Assembly: GCA_003702545.1 (NCBI GenBank)
Contig: REGK01000005.1
Location: 1 to 42,742, forward strand
Direction: 5' to 3'
DNA: 42,742 bases
Source of the DNA: Candidatus Nitrosopumilus sp.
GTDB taxonomy: Archaea > Thermoproteota > Nitrososphaeria > Nitrososphaerales > Nitrosopumilaceae
Shown here: piece after piece, positions 41,326 through 42,742 of the stretch
How the letters are laid out: each line of letters starts with the position of its first letter
Numbering within the stretch: position 1 is the first letter of the stretch
Notes under the pieces: generated by a model
Database searches by the model: none
Told to the model about the DNA's origin: nothing
The model's input: the letters and a program-made list of their open reading frames with translations, nothing else
Translations under genes and position numbers: made by a program

Positions 41326-41506
41326 AGAAATTACATTTTTCACAACTAGAAAAAATCTCCCCATCTAAATGATCAAAATGTGTATTACATTCATTGCAGG
41401 TATGATGCATGTCAAAATAACCGTCTTTTTCTATCTCTCCAATTCTATAGGACTCAAGATTCGTACTTTTACATTTAATACAATGACATCCACATTCAAT
41501 CTTCAT
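41318..41506 (-). CDS. Small Cys-rich zinc-binding protein
   Basis: 62 residues with several Cys: an N-terminal cluster C-x-C-x-C-x2-C (ECGCHCIKC), then CNEC and CEKC with nearby His. One or two zinc ribbons are likely. The function is unknown. It starts at ATG 41506. A TATA-like CTATACATA on the minus strand (41524-41533) lies about 23 bases upstream and overlaps the start of the divergent small gene. Confidence 0.7.
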   Translation of the reverse strand: MKIECGCHCIKCKSTNLESYRIGEIEKDGYFDMHHTCNECNTHFDHLDGEIFSSCEKCNFSS

Positions 41507-41533
41507 TATTTTTCTCCGATAATGTATGTATAG

Positions 41534-41710
41534 TTGCAGGACCTATACAAATTATTGGAAAAGAAACGAGAAATTCCAATTGAAATTGATGATCATTTTA
41601 GACTATTTGGAAAAGAACCGTGGGAAGTAGATTATGGTGAAAAATGCCCTGTTTGTGAAGTTAGAATAGATGAGTATGGATTTTGTTCATGTGGCTCTAG
41701 TGGAGACTAA
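41534..41710 (+). CDS. 58-residue zinc-ribbon-like protein with TTG start
   Basis: A short frame from TTG 41534 to TAA 41708-41710. The protein starts with a helix (QDLYKLLEKKREIPIEI), then DHFRLFGKEPWEVDYGEKC, and ends with CPVCEVR, FCSCGS. The two Cys pairs (C-x2-C and C-x-C) suggest one zinc site. A TATA-like ATTATTTTT (about 41505-41513) lies 26 bases before the TTG, supporting a leaderless start. A stop codon sits directly upstream in frame. Its last 14 bases overlap the convergent surface protein gene. It is divergent from the other Cys-rich gene. Confidence 0.68.
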   Translation: MQDLYKLLEKKREIPIEIDDHFRLFGKEPWEVDYGEKCPVCEVRIDEYGFCSCGSSGD

Positions 41711-42584
41711 ATTTCTTCATAAAAGGTAAGGCTAGAATTACAAAAAATCCTATGATTAATGGGATCATCATTGAAAATTCAGGAACTACCGTTGTTCCTA
41801 TAATATTGATCTGTCCTGATGTCTCTGGATTGATAATTAGCCAAACATGTGTCCCATTATTGATATGTTGACGAGATGGAATTTCTTCATCATTAAGAAA
41901 TACTGTATAAGGTTCCCATAGTAATTCTAAAGGAATTATAGTTGTAACAAATCTATTTTCTCCAATTGTGTCAAATGTAATACTTTTTGATGGTTGATCA
42001 AAAACAAACTTCTCAACGCCATTATGATTTCTTATTTCTACTGTGAATTCTTTTTCTTCCCACTTTACATTTTGATAAATCCTTGATTCGTCTATAGAAT
42101 ATTCTAAAAGCATTTGGCATCCGTGACATGCAATTCCTTTTTTATCATCAAGAAAAACTGGACGTTCATTTGCAAATAACAGATCAACTTCTTCAGGGAA
42201 AATGAATGCAGTTGATTCTAGATACAAAAAATCCCATGTCCATACACCACTTTTCTCCAAGAGTACATCTTTAAGATCATAAGTTACAAGAAGATCTCCT
42301 TGATTTGGAAGGAATACAATATTTTTTGTACCTTCAGCTTCTGGAACTGATTCTTCTATTCCAAATTTAATGAATTTCACATTTGATACATTCCCATCTA
42401 CAAAAGTTAATTGACTTGCATCTTTTGAATTTCTGAGTTCATGAACAACTTTGACATTTCCCTCGTTGTCGATTGTTATTGTTACTGATTTTTGTTCTAT
42501 TTCTTGAAATGATTCTTGCCCAAAAACTTCTGGTGAGGAAATGAGTATTATTAAAGCAAAAAAACCTACTAAAATCTTCTTCAT
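41697..42584 (-). CDS. Secreted surface protein with PEF-type C-terminal sorting signal
   Basis: 295 residues: signal peptide (KKILVGFFALIILISSPEVFG), a long beta-rich extracytoplasmic part and a C-terminal VVPEFSMMIPLI followed by a hydrophobic helix and a short basic end (KKFSLH). This tripartite ending is like the PEF/PEFG-CTERM signals of archaea, thought to be cut by archaeosortase and lipid-anchored. A Cys pair (CHGC, about residue 155) could bind metal or form a disulfide. The ATG overlaps the stop of the cyclophilin gene by one base (TAATG), so the two are translated together. Confidence 0.75.
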   Translation of the reverse strand: MKKILVGFFALIILISSPEVFGQESFQEIEQKSVTITIDNEGNVKVVHELRNSKDASQLTFVDGNVSNVKFIKFGIEESVPEAEGTKNIVFLPNQGDLLVTYDLKDVLLEKSGVWTWDFLYLESTAFIFPEEVDLLFANERPVFLDDKKGIACHGCQMLLEYSIDESRIYQNVKWEEKEFTVEIRNHNGVEKFVFDQPSKSITFDTIGENRFVTTIIPLELLWEPYTVFLNDEEIPSRQHINNGTHVWLIINPETSGQINIIGTTVVPEFSMMIPLIIGFFVILALPFMKKFSLH

Positions 42585-42742
42585 TATTCACTCACTGTGA
42601 CATGAGTCATTTCTACTTTTTCTAAAGGACAATCATTGCCATCTCTATCAAGATTCACAATCTTATCGGCCACATCCATACCTTCAGTAACCTCTCCAAA
42701 TACAGTATATTGTCTGTCTAGGAATGTACTATCAGTTGTTAC
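42584..42742 (-). CDS. Peptidyl-prolyl cis-trans isomerase (cyclophilin), C-terminal end, partial
   Basis: The last 52 residues of a cyclophilin; the gene runs on past the window end. The visible part includes LDRQYTVFGEVTEGMDVADKI, the conserved FGxVxxGMDVxxKI signature of the family, and then a short strand ending VTVSE. Cyclophilins speed up proline isomerisation in folding proteins. Its stop overlaps the ATG of the surface protein gene, suggesting it may assist that exported product if it is itself exported, which the fragment cannot show. Confidence 0.9.
   Translation of the reverse strand, partial: VTTDSTFLDRQYTVFGEVTEGMDVADKIVNLDRDGNDCPLEKVEMTHVTVSE

Overview
The window looks like a piece of a marine ammonia-oxidising archaeon of the Nitrosopumilus type (Thaumarchaeota/Nitrososphaeria). 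It is AT-rich and densely packed. It carries archaeal information-processing genes: thermosome, GINS, PCNA, RNA polymerase subunit L, TFS, an archaeal CCA-adding enzyme, tRNase Z and a TrmG10-like methyltransferase. Many genes start with TTG or GTG, with a TATA-like box about 26 bases upstream, as expected for leaderless mRNAs. The lineage is inferred from gene content and style. No search was run.

Layout. 1-5400: end of a thermosome subunit, a small membrane protein, glutamine synthetase 1 (minus), GINS, a small membrane protein, an AN1 zinc finger, an SDR plus SQR-like flavoprotein pair, and a small CxxC protein. 5464-9166: tRNA-Pro(GGG), then an RNA/kinase group (COG2112-type kinase, CCA-adding enzyme, ThpR; minus) divergent from UPF0200/UPF0201. 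9241-13144: a coiled-coil protein with perfect internal repeats, then a tightly coupled minus-strand operon prs > TrmG10-like > rnz > sirtuin. 13184-20648: a MscS channel, a divergent KamA-family aminomutase, a second glutamine synthetase, a secreted protein, an APC permease and a VIT1/CCC1 transporter. 20782-25704: universal stress protein, a J-domain/beta-rich fusion, a membrane class III cyclase, a cupredoxin and a 7Fe/8Fe-type ferredoxin. 25825-29977: RecA-like protein without a P-loop, class V aminotransferase, stand-alone Lrp/AsnC RAM domain, cyclase-family hydrolase, dual-specificity phosphatase, two tandem paralogous 48/50-residue proteins and an uncharacterised 178-residue protein. 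30028-32846: rpoL, tfs, PCNA, aspartate kinase. 32881-36229: a secreted protein with an internal duplication, cobJ, tyrS. 36324-42742: small proteins, a decayed C2H2 zinc-finger pseudogene, a membrane protein, DegT-family aminotransferase with an MtrA-like protein, a dimeric dUTPase-like protein, PfkB kinase, secreted and zinc-binding small proteins, a PEF-type surface protein and the end of a cyclophilin.

The most interesting stretch is 13184-19955. The aminomutase lacks both aspartates that bind lysine in lysine 2,3-aminomutase; Arg and Ser stand in their places. It is followed on the same strand by a glutamine synthetase paralogue with an altered glutamate-binding pair. It is divergent from a mechanosensitive channel and close to an amino-acid permease. 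I propose a beta-amino-acid osmolyte module (beta-glutamate/beta-glutamine-like). This is a hypothesis. Other unusual items are the J-domain protein with HSD instead of HPD, the orphan MtrA-like protein, the ferredoxin with Cys-to-Asp in its second cluster and a tandem repeat upstream of its gene, and three small genes too short for ordinary ORF calling.
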